DNA of 64,000 nucleotides. Origin: Anomaloglossus baeobatrachus. Lineage: Eukaryota > Chordata > Amphibia > Anura > Aromobatidae. The position numbers and the translations under genes are program-made. Shown here one piece after another: positions 11,166-23,300 of this stretch (positions are counted from its first letter, which is position 1; each line of letters starts with the position of its first letter). The DNA lies in NCBI RefSeq assembly GCF_048569485.1, contig NC_134364.1, positions 125,190,882 to 125,254,881 on the forward strand, written 5' to 3'. The notes under the pieces are model-generated. The model worked only from the letters and a program-made list of their open reading frames with translations, ran no database searches and had not been told where the DNA came from.

Positions 11166-11174
11166 TATATATAA
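11166..11174 (+). promoter_or_regulatory. TATA box of CART-A
   Basis: TATATATAA lies 45-53 bp before the CART-A start codon at 11219. That implies transcription starting near 11195-11205 and a very short 5'UTR. Confidence 0.65.
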
Positions 11175-11218
11175 GTCTGGAGCTCGCAGCACTCACATCA
11201 CTCCCTGCACACACAGCT

Positions 11219-14201
11219 ATGGACAAAGTCTGCCCAGCCGGCATCGGGGGACCCCCGAAACACTGCGCCCTCCTGATCGCCCTCTACCTGTCCGCACTCA
11301 TCCTGCCAGGGAACAGCCAGGACCCCCAACTGCGAATAACCCAGGAGGCGCTCCCCCTGCAGAGCAACAGCCTGGTGAGTAACCACCGACCTCTACAGAT
11401 CTGCAGAACATCGCTCCTCCATATCATTACAGATACAGTGTTAGATCCTGCAGATTACACCACTAACATCTCTGCAGAGCGTCACTACTCTACGTCCTAT
11501 ACACAGTGATATATCTTGCAGATTTTTACACCACTGACCTCTCTGCAGAGCATCACTCCCCCTCCTCCCATACACTGTGATATATCCTGCAAATTATTAC
11601 ACCTGACCTGCAGAGCATCGCTTCTCCATCTCCTGACAGATACAGTAATATATTCTGCAGATTATTACACCCCTGACCTCTCTGCAGATCATCGCTCCTC
11701 CACCTCCTGCAGACCATTACACCTCCATCCTCCCTGCAGATTACACCTCCATCCTCCCTGCAGATCATTACACCCCCGCCCTCCCTGCAGTATATCGCTC
11801 CTCCACCTACTGTAGATCATTACACCCCCGTCCTCCCCGCAGAGCATCGCTCCTCCACCTCCTGCACATTATTACACCCCCGCCCTCCCTGAAGAGCATC
11901 GCTCCTCCACCTCTTGAAAATCATTCCACCCTTGTGCTCTCTGCAGATCATCGCTCCTCCAGCAGATCATTACACCCCCGTCCTCCCTGCAGATTATTCC
12001 ACCACTCTACTCCCTACAGAGCATTGCTCCTCCACCTCCGGCAGATTATTACACCTCCATCCTCCCTGCAATATTTCGCTCCTCCAGATCATTACACACC
12101 CATTCTCCATGCAGTATATCGCTCCTCCACCTACTGCAGATCATTACACCTCCATCCTCCCTACAGAGCATCACTCCTCCACGTCCTGCAGATTATTACA
12201 CCCCCGTCCTCCCTACAGAGCATCAATCCTCCACGTCCTGCAGATTATTACACCCCCGCCCTCCCTGCAGAGCATCGCTCCTCCACCTCTTGAAAAACAT
12301 TCCACCCTTGTGCTCTCTGCAGATCATCGCTCCTTCAGCAGATCATTACACCCCTGTCCTCCCGGCAGATCATTCCACCCCTCTACTCCCAACAGAGCGT
12401 TGCTCCTCCTGCAGATTATTACACCCCCACCCTCCCTGCAGTATATCGCTCCTCCACCTCCTGCAGATCATTACACCCCAGTCCTCCCTGCAGAGCATTG
12501 CTCCTCCACCTCCTGCAGATTATTACACCCCTGTCCTCCATGTACTATATCACTCCTCCACCTCCTGCAGATTATTACACCCCCGCCCTCCCTGCAGAGC
12601 ATCGCTCTTCCACCTCTTGAAAATCATTCCACCCTTGTGCTCTCTGCAGATCATCACTCCTCCAGCAGATCATTACACCCCCATCCTCCCTGCAGCTCAT
12701 TACACCGCTCTGCTCCCAACAGAGCGTCACTCCTCCACCTCCTGCAGATCATTGCACCTCCATCCTCCCTGCAATATTTCGCTCCTCCAGATCATTACAC
12801 CCCTCTTCTCCCAAAAGAGCGTTGCTCCTTCACCTCCTGAAGATTATTACACCCACGCCCTCCCTGCAGAGCATCGCTCCTCCACCTCCTGCAGGTTATT
12901 ATACCCCCGCCCTCCCTGCAGTGTATCGCTCTTCCACCTCCTGCAGATCATTACACCCCCGCCCTCCCTGCACTATATCACTCCTCCACCTCCTGCAGAT
13001 TACACCCCCGCCCTCCCTGCAGTGTATCGCTCCTCTACCTCCTGCAGATCACTCCACTCCTCTGCTCCCAACAGAGCGTTGCTCCTTCACCTCCTGAAGA
13101 TTATTACACCCACGCCCTCCCTGCAGTATATCGCTCCTCCACTTCCTGCAGATCATTACACCCCCGTCCTCCCTGCAGAGCATCGCTCTTCCACCTCCTG
13201 CAGATTATTACACCCCCGCTCTCCCTGCAGTTTATCGCTCCTCCACTTCCTGCAGCTTATTACACCCCTGTCCTCCCTGCAGAGTGTTGCTCCTCCACCT
13301 CCTGCAGATCATTACACACCCGCCCTCCCTGCAGAGCGTTGTTCCTCCAACTCTTGCAGATTATTACACCCTCATCCTCCCTGCAGTATATCGCTCCTCC
13401 AGTTCCTGCAGATATTTACACTACCGTCCTCCCTGCAGAGCATCGCTCCTTCACCTCCTGCAGATTATTACACCCCCCTGTCCTCCCTGCACTATATCAC
13501 TCCTCCACCTCCTGCAGATTATTACACCCCCCTGTCCTCCCTGCACTATATCGCTCCTCCACCTCCTGCAGATCATTACACCCCCGCCCTCCCTGCAGTA
13601 TATCGCTCCTCCACTTTCTGCAGATCATTACACCCCCGCCCTCCCTGCAGTATATCACTCCTCCACCTCCTGCAGATTATTACACCCCCGTCCTCCCTGC
13701 AGAGCATGCTCCTCCACCTCCTGAAGATCATTACACCCCCGCCCTCCCTGCAGTATATCGCTCCTCCACTTCCTGCAAATCATTACACCCCCGTCCTCCC
13801 TGCAGAGCATCGCTCCTCCACCTCCTGCAGATCATTCCACCTCTATACTCTTCCTAGATTGCTAGCTCCTCAGCCCTGGATAATTGTGTGTCCTGCTGGG
13901 CTGGAGATTAACCCCTGGTGTCCTGCTCTCCTTACTTTCCAGGCCTTGGCTCTGGGAGAGCTGCTGGAGTATAACCACGATGCGGGTCTGACTGTGGAGA
14001 AGAAGGCCGTGCAGGTGCCGCGGGTGAGGAGCGGCTATGGGGTAAGCTTAGGTGTTTCTTGTCCCCAGAGCTGACCGTCTATTCTCTGCACAGTGTGACA
14101 TGGGGGAGCGCTGTGCGATGAAGCATGGACCCCGGATCGGGAAGCTGTGTGACTGCCTACGCGGAGCCTCCTGCAACTCCTTCATGCTGCGCTGCTACTA
14201 G
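11219..14201 (+). CDS. cartpt-like: CART prepropeptide gene A (three exons)
   Basis: Secreted neuropeptide precursor of the cocaine- and amphetamine-regulated transcript family, which acts in feeding and stress circuits. Exons 11219-11374, 13943-14023 and 14094-14201 join in phase 0 to give 114 residues (human 116). Exon 1 carries a signal peptide (core CALLIALYLSALIL, likely cut before QDPQLRITQ). Exon 2 ends VEKKAVQVPR, aligning with human EKKYGQVPM. Exon 3 is the six-cysteine knot: CDMGERCAMKHGPRIGKLCD then CLRGASCNSFMLRCY. The KR cleavage site of other CARTs is missing (DA in its place), while KK is kept. A second in-frame donor at 14042 would add VRSGYG to exon 2. Intron 1 is almost wholly a 52-bp array. 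Its tandem paralogue lies 6 kb downstream. Confidence 0.93.
11395..13850. repeat. 52-bp minisatellite filling CART-A intron 1
   Basis: Roughly 45 copies of a 52-bp unit: cagatcattacacccccgcc, ctccctgcagtatatcgctc, then ctccacctcctg. It starts about 20 bp after the exon 1 donor and ends about 90 bp before the exon 2 acceptor. Each unit carries one or two pyrimidine-tract-plus-CAG strings that look like 3' splice sites. Confidence 0.95.
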
Positions 14202-14416
14202 CCCTCTGGCCCTGTCCTGGGGGGCCGCACATCTCCGCTCATTGTACCCCTTATATTACTGGCCTCCCCATACAGGGGTCCCCACATCTGTGCATCGTCC
14301 CCCTATGGCCTCCTGTACACATCTGATTGAGACGGCAGATAGCAGAGAACAGCAGCAGCCCAGCTGCCCATCCCCATCTCCTCCCCCGCTGTATTTTATA
14401 TGATGCTTTGTAAGAT

Positions 14417-14422
14417 AATAAA
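14417..14422 (+). terminator. Poly(A) signal of CART-A
   Basis: AATAAA 216 bp after the CART-A stop, followed by a T-rich then GT-rich stretch (ttatttttgctgtttggttg). Confidence 0.75.
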
Positions 14423-15045
14423 GGGTTATTACAGATTATTTTTGCTGTTTGGTTGTCCTCTCCTGAAATCATCTGTGCTGCTGTGAAATAAATGGTTTTG
14501 TCTCTTAGATTCCCTTGTCCCAATTCCTGAGGGAACATCTCTGTTCAGGCCCCATGATAACACTCCCTGGACATGTCCTCCGGCAGCTCAGTGTCATAGG
14601 AACACGACTGTACTGTAAATAATCAGAATAAAGTATACTGCTATTATACGAAAAGGGGGGACCATGGAGAAGCAACACTGATAAAGAACGGAGACAAGAA
14701 GTGTTGTCGTGGGGGCACAAGCAGATATGGTGTGAATAGTAATGATGATGAGACATGGGCAGCAGGGGGCGCCACTATGAGAGGATCACCAAGACTGTTA
14801 CATAACAATCTAAATGTGGCGTCACCTCAGAGATCACAGATAATCGCACAGATTATGTCACATATTATGTAAGGAGATTACACCCATCATCCGCCCCGTA
14901 CACGGCCGCCGCAACTCCCACGTCACCGGCATTACTGGACGACAACAACCACCGTGTCCTGGGACAAAGCAACTAATCCCATCAGATGTGATACTGTCTG
15001 CTGAGCCACGGCTAATCCTGAGGACGAGAATATCACTGCTAGATA
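14423..15045. other. Intergenic, nothing recognised
   Basis: Sequence downstream of CART-A, with no credible frame, array or transposon end seen. Confidence 0.5.
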
Positions 15046-15720
15046 CCGCCCCATGTACAAGAATATAACCGCTATACTACTGCCCCATGTACAGGAATAT
15101 AACCGCTATAATACCGCCCCTATATACTGGAATATAACCGCTATAATACTGCCCCTATATACAGGAATATAACCGCTATAATACCGCCCCTATATACAGG
15201 AATATAACCGCTATAATACTGCCCCTATATACAGGAATATAACCGCTATAATACCGCCCCTATATACAGGAATATAACCGCTATAATACCGCCCCTATAT
15301 ACCGGAATATAACCGCTATACTACTGCCCCATGTACAGGAATATAACCGCTATAATACCGCCCCATGTACAGGAATAGAACCGCTATAATACCGCCCCAT
15401 GTACAGGAATATAACCGCTATAATACCGCCCCATCTACAGGAATATAATCGCTATAATACCACCCCTATATACAGGAATATAACCGCTATAATACTGCCC
15501 CATGTACAGGAATAAAACCGCTATAATACCGCCCCATGTACAGGAATATAATCGCTATAATACCACCCCTATATACAGGAATATAACCGCTATAATACTG
15601 CCCCATGTACAGGAATAAAACCGCTATAATACCGCCCCATGTACAGGAATATAATCGCTATAATACCACCCCTATATACAGGAATATAACCGCTATAATA
15701 CCGCCCCATGTACAGGAATA
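15046..15720. repeat. 34/35-bp minisatellite, proximal segment
   Basis: About 19 copies of aggaatataaccgctataat followed by accgcccctatatac (35 bp) or accgccccatgtac (34 bp). This is the CpG-containing variant of the array that continues after the insertion at 15721-17204. Confidence 0.93.
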
Positions 15721-17204
15721 TTTATACCCCCCCCCCCTTTTTTTGCCTCTTCAGTGTCTAAGATGTATGGACTCAGTGGTCTTCAGATTTCGGAAGATTC
15801 TTCATAGGCTGTTGCTCTTCTGTGGCATTACTCCTCCATGGACACCCGAACAGATGACCATCAACACAGACTGCTTTATCTTTGGACCATATTTATTAGC
15901 TCTGATCCTTGTTCTAAATCCTTCACTTATGTTCTGTGACTTATGATGTGAAGTTATGTAAAGAGCCATTTGGCCTCCTCTTTTTCCATTGGCCTGTGTT
16001 TTGATGATTATGAATCTTTCAATCACTGTTGATTATATGTATATATACCATGTGTCAGATTTGACTTTTCCTATGTCCTCTTTTGAGTGCTATGTGGGTT
16101 CATAATTGTGTTGCTGGGTTGTCCTGTTTGCCCTTATTCTTTCACCTTTGTGACATTCCATATTAAATGTATTTGGGAAATACCATATGTATGGTTACAC
16201 CTGTCCCATGGACCAGTCTACAGTTGTGAATTGTAAAGATTTCTCTGCCTTTGCATTTGTCTGTAAAAAACCCTATTCAATGGTGTATGCTTATATTTAC
16301 TCATTGATAATAGTGTGCTGCTTTTTTCTGATTTTGCTCTCTTTAAAACATACATGTTGCTAATGCTGATTGCTCTCCAAGTCTATAGGGTCATCTTAAA
16401 TCTAAGCGCTAGCGCATATTTACTTTTGATCTCTGCGCCGTTAGCTGCATGGGCGCCTGCGCATTACTATATTGCTTGCTTACATGGTATTTCATCGCGC
16501 ATGCGCATTTGTGGATTTTCGGCGCGATAGGGGAAGAAATTTCCCCTTGCACGCCGATGTATTTCCGGTCTATCGGCCACTTCCGCCCGGCGTGTCAGCT
16601 GAACGCACAGCTTGATTTGAGCACAGGAACACCGGTATTTGATTTTCTTATTAATTTTCTTGTATTTATATGTGTGCTTTTTTTGTTTTTGTCCATTACC
16701 TTCCCCTGATGAAGCCCTTGTATTAGGGCGACACGCGTAGGGTCGGTGCTTATCTGTCTGGCACCTTACTATGGCTTAATTTTTGCCTCTACTCTTGTAA
16801 GTGTTTCCCTCTGGACCTCTTGTGTGGTGGCTTATTATGGTCCTTTGCATTTTTTAGGGCAATGCTCCCTTAGGAGATCTATTTAGGTTATTCCAGGCCT
16901 TGTTACCTATATTTGCCTTCCACATTTTGTATTATCATGCATGCATGTATATTCCGTATGCATTAGTGCTTTATTGTTGGGTCCATGGGACAGGTGTCTG
17001 TGTGTTTTTAAGTGGTTTTAACGGTGTTTTGGCACTTTCATGTTCCTAATAAATATTTGTATATATATTTTGATTCTATTTGATGAGTTGAGTGCTTTTT
17101 TGCCTACTCTTTCTCTCCCTTACATTACCCTTGTAGGCTTTGCACCCTCATTGTTGTGTTATTTTGTTGTTACTATTAGCAGTGCAGCCTTGTCTTTCCA
17201 TTTA
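15721..17204. mobile_element. 1.5-kb unclassified insertion splitting the 35-bp array
   Basis: Unique-looking sequence bounded on both sides by the array text gtacaggaata, so it inserted into an existing array. It starts with a C-run and T-run (about 15727-15745). It contains the stretch tgatgaagcccttgtattag followed by ggcgacacgcgtagggtcgg (about 16707-16746), which I know as a common amphibian interspersed-repeat motif. No frame with recognisable domains; family unknown. Confidence 0.55.
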
Positions 17205-19995
17205 ATGTACAGGAATATAACCGCTATAATACAGCCCCTATATACAGGAATATAACCGCTATAATACCGCCCCATATGCAGGAATATAACCGCTATAAAA
17301 CCGCCCCTACATACAGGAATATAACCGCTATAATACCGCCCCATGTACAGGATATAACCACAATAATACTGCCTCCTATGTACAAGAATATAACTGCTAT
17401 AATACTGCTCCTATGTACAAGAATATAACTACTATAATACTGCCCCTATGTACAAGACTATAACTACTATAATACTGCCCCCTATGTACAAGAATATAAC
17501 TACTATAATACTGCTCCTATGTACAAGAATATAACTACTATAATACTGCTCCTATGTACAAGAATATAAGTACTATAATACTGCCCCTATGTACAAGAAT
17601 ATAACTACTATAATACTGCTCCTATGTACAAGAATATAACTACTATAATACTGCCCCTATGTACAAGAATATAACTACTATAATACTGCCCCTATGTACA
17701 AGAATATAACTACTATAATACTGCCCCCTATGTACAAGAATATAACTACTATAATACTGCTCCTATGTACAAGAATATAACAACTATAATACTGCCCCCT
17801 ATGTACGAGAATATAACTACTATAATACTGCCCCTATGTACGAGAATATAACTACTATAATACTGCCCCTATGTACAAGAATATAACAACTATAATACTG
17901 CCCCTATGTACAAGAATATAACTACTATAATACTGCCCCTATGTACAAGAATATAACTACTATAATACTGCTCCTATGTACAGGAATATAACTACTATAA
18001 TACTGCTCCCTATGTACAAGAATATAACTACTATAATACTGCTCCTATGTACAAGAATATACGGTAACTACTATAATACTGCTCCTATGTACAGGAATAT
18101 AACTACTATAATACTGCCCCTATGTACAAGAATATAACTACTATAATACTGCTCCCTATGTACAAGAATATAACTACTATAATACTGCCCCTATGTACAA
18201 GAATATAACTACTATAATACTGCCCCTATGTACAAGAATATAACTACTATAATACTGCCCCTATGTACAAGAATATAACTACTATAATACTGCCCCTATG
18301 TACAAGAATATAACTACTATAATACTGCCCCTATGTACAAGAATATAACTACTATAATACTGCCCCTATGTACAAGAATATAACTACTATAATACTGCTC
18401 CTATGTACAGGAATATAACTACTATAATACTGCCCCTATGTACAAGAATATAACTACTATAATACTGCCCCCTATGTACAAGAATATAACTACTATAATA
18501 CTGCCCCTATGTACAAGAATATAACTACTATAATACTGCCCCTATGTACAAGAATATAACTACTATAATACTGCTCCTATGTACAAGAATATAACTACTA
18601 TAATACTGCCCCTATGTACAAGAATATAACTACTATAATACTGCCCCTATGTACAAGAATATAACTACTATAATACTTCCCCTATGTACAAGAATATAAC
18701 TACTATAATACTGCTCCTATGTACAAGAATATAACTGCTATAATACTGCCCCTATGTACAAGAATATAACTACTATAATACTGCTCCTATGTACAAGAAT
18801 ATAACTACTATAATACTGCTCCTATGTACAAGAATATAACTACTATAATACTGCCCCTATGTACAAGAATATAACTACTATAATACTGCCCCTATGTACA
18901 AGAATATAACTACTATAATACTGCTCCTATGTACAGGAATATAACTACTATAATACTGCCCCTATGTACAAGAATATAACTACTATAATACTGCCCCCTA
19001 TATACAAGAATATAACTACTATAATACTGCTCCTATGTACAGGAATATAACTACTATAATACTGCTCCTACGTACAGGAATATAACTACTATAATACTGC
19101 CCCTATGTACAAGAATATAACTACTATAATACTGCTCCCTATGTATAAGAATATAACTACTATAATACTGCCCCTATGTACAAGAATATAACTACTATAA
19201 TACTGCTCCCTATGTACAAGAATATAACTACTATAATACTGCCCCTATGTACAAGAATATAACTACTATAATACTGCCCCCTATGTACAAGAATATAACT
19301 ACTATAATACTGCCCCCTATGTACAAGAATATAACTACTATAATACTGCCCCTATGTACAAGAATATAACTACTATAATACTGCCCCTATGTACAAGAAT
19401 ATAACTACTATAATACTGCTCCTATGTACAAGAATATAACTGCTATAATACTGCTCCTATGTACAAGAATATAACTACTATAATACTGCTCCTATGTACA
19501 AGAATATAACTGCTATAATACTGCCCCCTATGTACAAGAATATAACTACTATAATACTGCCCCTATGTACAAGAATATAACTACTATAATACTGCCCCTA
19601 TGTACAAGAATATAACTACTATAATTCTGCCCCTATGTACAAGAATATAACTACTATAATTCTGCTACTATATACAAGAATATAACTACTATAATACTGC
19701 TCCTATGTACAAGAATATAACTACTATAATACTGCTCCTATGTACAAGAATATAACTACTATAATACTGCTCCTATGTACAAGAATATAACTACTATAAT
19801 ACTGCTCCCATGAACAAGAATATAACTACTATAATACTGCCCCTATGTACAAGAATATAGCTACTATAATACTGCCCCTATGTACAAGAATATAACTACT
19901 ATAATACTGCCCCTATATACAAGAATATAACTACTATAATACTGCCCCTATGTCCAAGAATATAACTACTATAATACTGCCCCTATGTACAATGT
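17205..19995. repeat. 35-bp minisatellite, distal segment
   Basis: About 80 copies of tgcccctatgtacaagaata followed by taactactataatac, with TGCTCC and CCCCCT variants. The first four or five copies (17205-17350) are of the CCGCTATAATACCGCC type found before the insertion. The rest are the CpG-free type. Confidence 0.96.
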
Positions 19996-20085
19996 TGCGG
20001 TGTTATTCCTTGTATAGCAGTGTCAGTAATGTTGGGTGTTGTATTTTGCAGGCATATCTTGAGTCTCTGGTCTCGGCTTGGTTTC

Positions 20086-20141
20086 GGGGGGGGGGGGGGG
20101 GGGAGATAGTGTGCTGCTGCTGCTGCTGATGATGATGATGT
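20086..20141. repeat. Poly-G run and CTG/ATG microsatellites
   Basis: Eighteen consecutive G (20086-20103), then (TGC)n and (TGA)n triplet runs about 170 bp before the CART-B start codon. The length of the G-run is likely to be assembly-sensitive. Confidence 0.85.
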
Positions 20142-20309
20142 TTATTACTGGGATTATTGATCCTGGAGACAAAATGTAATGTGTAGACGAGGTTTCTTGA
20201 GGATTATCCCTGTGCTCAGTGTCATTATCACATTACGGCGCTGATATAATCTTCGCCGCGGGGCAGACGACTGGTCAGTGTTTGCCGGTGTCCATGAGTG
20301 AAGCTGGTG

Positions 20310-23300
20310 ATGGCTGAACGCTGCCCGCTGCTCCCGCTCTCCTTGTGCCTTATCTTTGTCCTGACCATGTCACTGATGAAGACGACATCTGCAGAGGCGG
20401 CCAACAGCGACACAGACGTCCAGGGCGTGAATGAGAAGGAACTGGTGAGTCCCTGCCCCGCCAAATCTCATCTGCTGGACCAGCACTGCGGACCTTAGCT
20501 TGTCCCAGTCCCATTGTCTGCCCAGTCCCAACATCTGCCCAGTCCCAACCACTGTCCAGTCCCAACCACTGTCCAGTCCCAACATCTGCCCAGTCCCAGA
20601 GCTTGTCCCAGTCCCAACATCTGCCCAGTCCCAGAGCTTGTCCTAGTACCGAATGCACAGTCCCAGAGCTTGTCCCAGTATCACCATCTGCCCAGTCCCA
20701 GAGCTGGTCCCAGTATCACCGTCCGCTCAGTCCCAATATCACCATCTGCCCAGTCCAAGATTGTCCCAGGATCAACGTCTGCCGTCTCAGCTCTTGTCCC
20801 AGTACCAGTCCAAGAGCTTGTTGCAGGACCAACAACTGCCCAGTCCCCGAGCTTGTTCCATTGCCAGTCCAAGAGCTTGCCCCAAATTTTGTCCCAGTCA
20901 CAGAGCTTGCCCCGTACCAGTCCCAGTGCTTGTACCAGTCCCAGTGCTTGCCCAGTTCCAGTACCAGATCTTGTCCCAGCCACCGAGCTTGTCCCAGGGC
21001 TTTTTACAGTCCCAGAGCATGCCCAGTACAAGTCCCAAAGTCTTCCCATTCCCACAGCTTGTCCCAGGTCCCAACGTCTGCACAGTCCCAGAGGCTACGC
21101 AGCTCCAGTCCCAGTACCAGAGCTTGTCCCAGTCCAGTCTGCCCAGTCCCAGAGCTTGTCCCAACACCAGTCCCAGCGCTTGCCCAGTTCCAACCCGAGC
21201 TTCTCCCAGTACCACCGTCTGCCCAGTCCCAGATCTTTTCCCATTATCACCGTCTGCCCAGTCCCAGATCTTGTCCCATTATCACCGTCTGCCCAGTCCC
21301 AGATCTTGTCCCATACCATCTGCCCAGTCCCTGAGCTTGTCCCATACCACCATCTGCCCAGTCCCAGAGCTTGTCCCATTATCACCATCTGCCCAGTCCC
21401 AGAGCTTGTCCCATTATCACCATCTGCCCAGTCCCAGAGCTTGTCCCAGTACCACCATCTGCCCAGTCCCAGAGCTTGTCCCAGTACCACCATCTGCCCA
21501 GTCCCAGAGCTTGTCCCAGTACCACCATCTGCCCAGTCCCAGAGGTTGTCCCATTATCACCATCTGCCCAGTCCCAGAGCTTGTCCCATTATCACCATCT
21601 GCCCAGTCCCAGAGCTTGTTCCAGTACCAATAACTGTCCAGTCCCAGAGCTTGGCCCAGAACCAGTCTGCCCAGTCCCAGAGGTTGTCCCACTACCACTG
21701 TCTGCGCAGTCCCAGAGCTTGCCCCGCACCAATCTCAGAGCATGTCCAAATACCAGTCTCAGCGCTTGCCCAGTTCCAACCCTAGATCTTGTCCCAGTCC
21801 CAAAGTCTACCCATTCTCAGAGCTTGTCATAGCCACCGAGCTTGGACCAGAGCTTTTTACAGTCCCAGCACCAATCCTAGAGCTTGTCCCAGAGCATGCC
21901 TAGTACAAGTCCCAAAGTCTGCCCAGTCCCAGACCTTGTTTCAGTACCAGATATTGTCCCCGTATCAGTCCCAGTCCCAAAGTCTACCTATTCCCAAAGC
22001 TTGTCCCAGAGCCTACCCAGCACCAGTCCCACATCTTGTCCCAGTACCAGAGATTCTCCCATTACCTGTCCCAGCACTTGCCCAGTCTCAACGCTTGCCC
22101 AGTCCTAGAGCTGGTCCCAGTATCACCGTCTGCCCAGTCCCAGAGCTGGTCCCAGTATCACCATCTGCCCAGTCCTAGAGCTGGTCCCAGTATCCCCATC
22201 TGCCCAGTCCCAGAGCTGGTCCCAGTATCACCGTCCGCTCAGTCCCAGAGCTGGTCCCAGTATCACCATCTGCCCAGTCCCAGAGCTGGTCCCAGTATCA
22301 CCGTCTGCCTAGTCCCAGAGCTGGTCCCAGTATCAGCATCTGCCCAGTCCCAGAGCTGGTCCCAGTATCACCATCTGCCCAGTCCCAGAGCTGGTCCCAG
22401 TATCAGCATCTGCCCAGTCCCAGAGCTGGTCCCAGTATCACCATCTGCCCAGTCCCAGAGCTGGTCCCAGTATCACCATCTGCCCAGTCCCAGAGCTGGT
22501 CCCAGTATCACCATCTGCCCAGTCCCAGAGCTGGTCCCAGTATCACCATCTGCCCAGTCCCAGAGCTGGTCCCAGTATCACCATCTGCTCAGTCCCAGAG
22601 CTGGTCCCAGTATCACCATCTGCCCAGTCCCAGAGCTGGTCCCAGTATCAGCATCTGCCCAGTCCCAGAGCTGGTCCCAGTATCAGCATCTGCCCAGTCC
22701 CAGAGCTGGTCCCAGTATCACCATCTGCCCAGTCCCAGAGCTGGTCCCAGTATCACCATCTGCCCAGTCCCAGAGCTGGTCCCAGTATCACCATCTGCCC
22801 AGTCCCAGAGCTGGTCCCAGTATCACCATCTGCCCAGTCCCAGAGCTGGTCCCATTATCACCATCTGCCCAGTCCCAGAGCTTGTCCCATTATCACCATC
22901 TGCCCAGTCCCAGAGCTTGTTCCAGTACCAATAACTGTCCAGTCCCAGAGCTTGGCCCAGAACCAGTCTGCCCAGTCCCAGAGGTTGTCCCACTACCACT
23001 GTCTGCGCAGTCCCAGAGCTTGCCCCGCACCAATCTCAGAGCATGTCCAAATACCAGTCTCAGCGCTTGCCCAGTTCCAACCCTAGATCTTGTCCCAGTC
23101 CCAAAGTCTACCCATTCTCAGAGCTTGTCATAGCCACCGAGCTTGGACCAGAGCTTTTTACAGTCCCAGCACCAATCCTAGAGCTTGTCCCAGAGCATGC
23201 CTAGTACAAGTCCCAAAGTCTGCCCAGTCCCAGACCTTGTTTCAGTACCAGATATTGTCCCCGTATCAGTCCCAGTCCCAAAGTCTACCTATTCCCAAAG

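Noticed and set aside
12290-14074. 594-codon frame that ends in the CART-A exon 2 text
   Set aside because: The array is open and happens to be in phase with exon 2, but CART-A has a normal exon 1 and splice donor at 11374. Retaining 2.5 kb of repeat is not supported.
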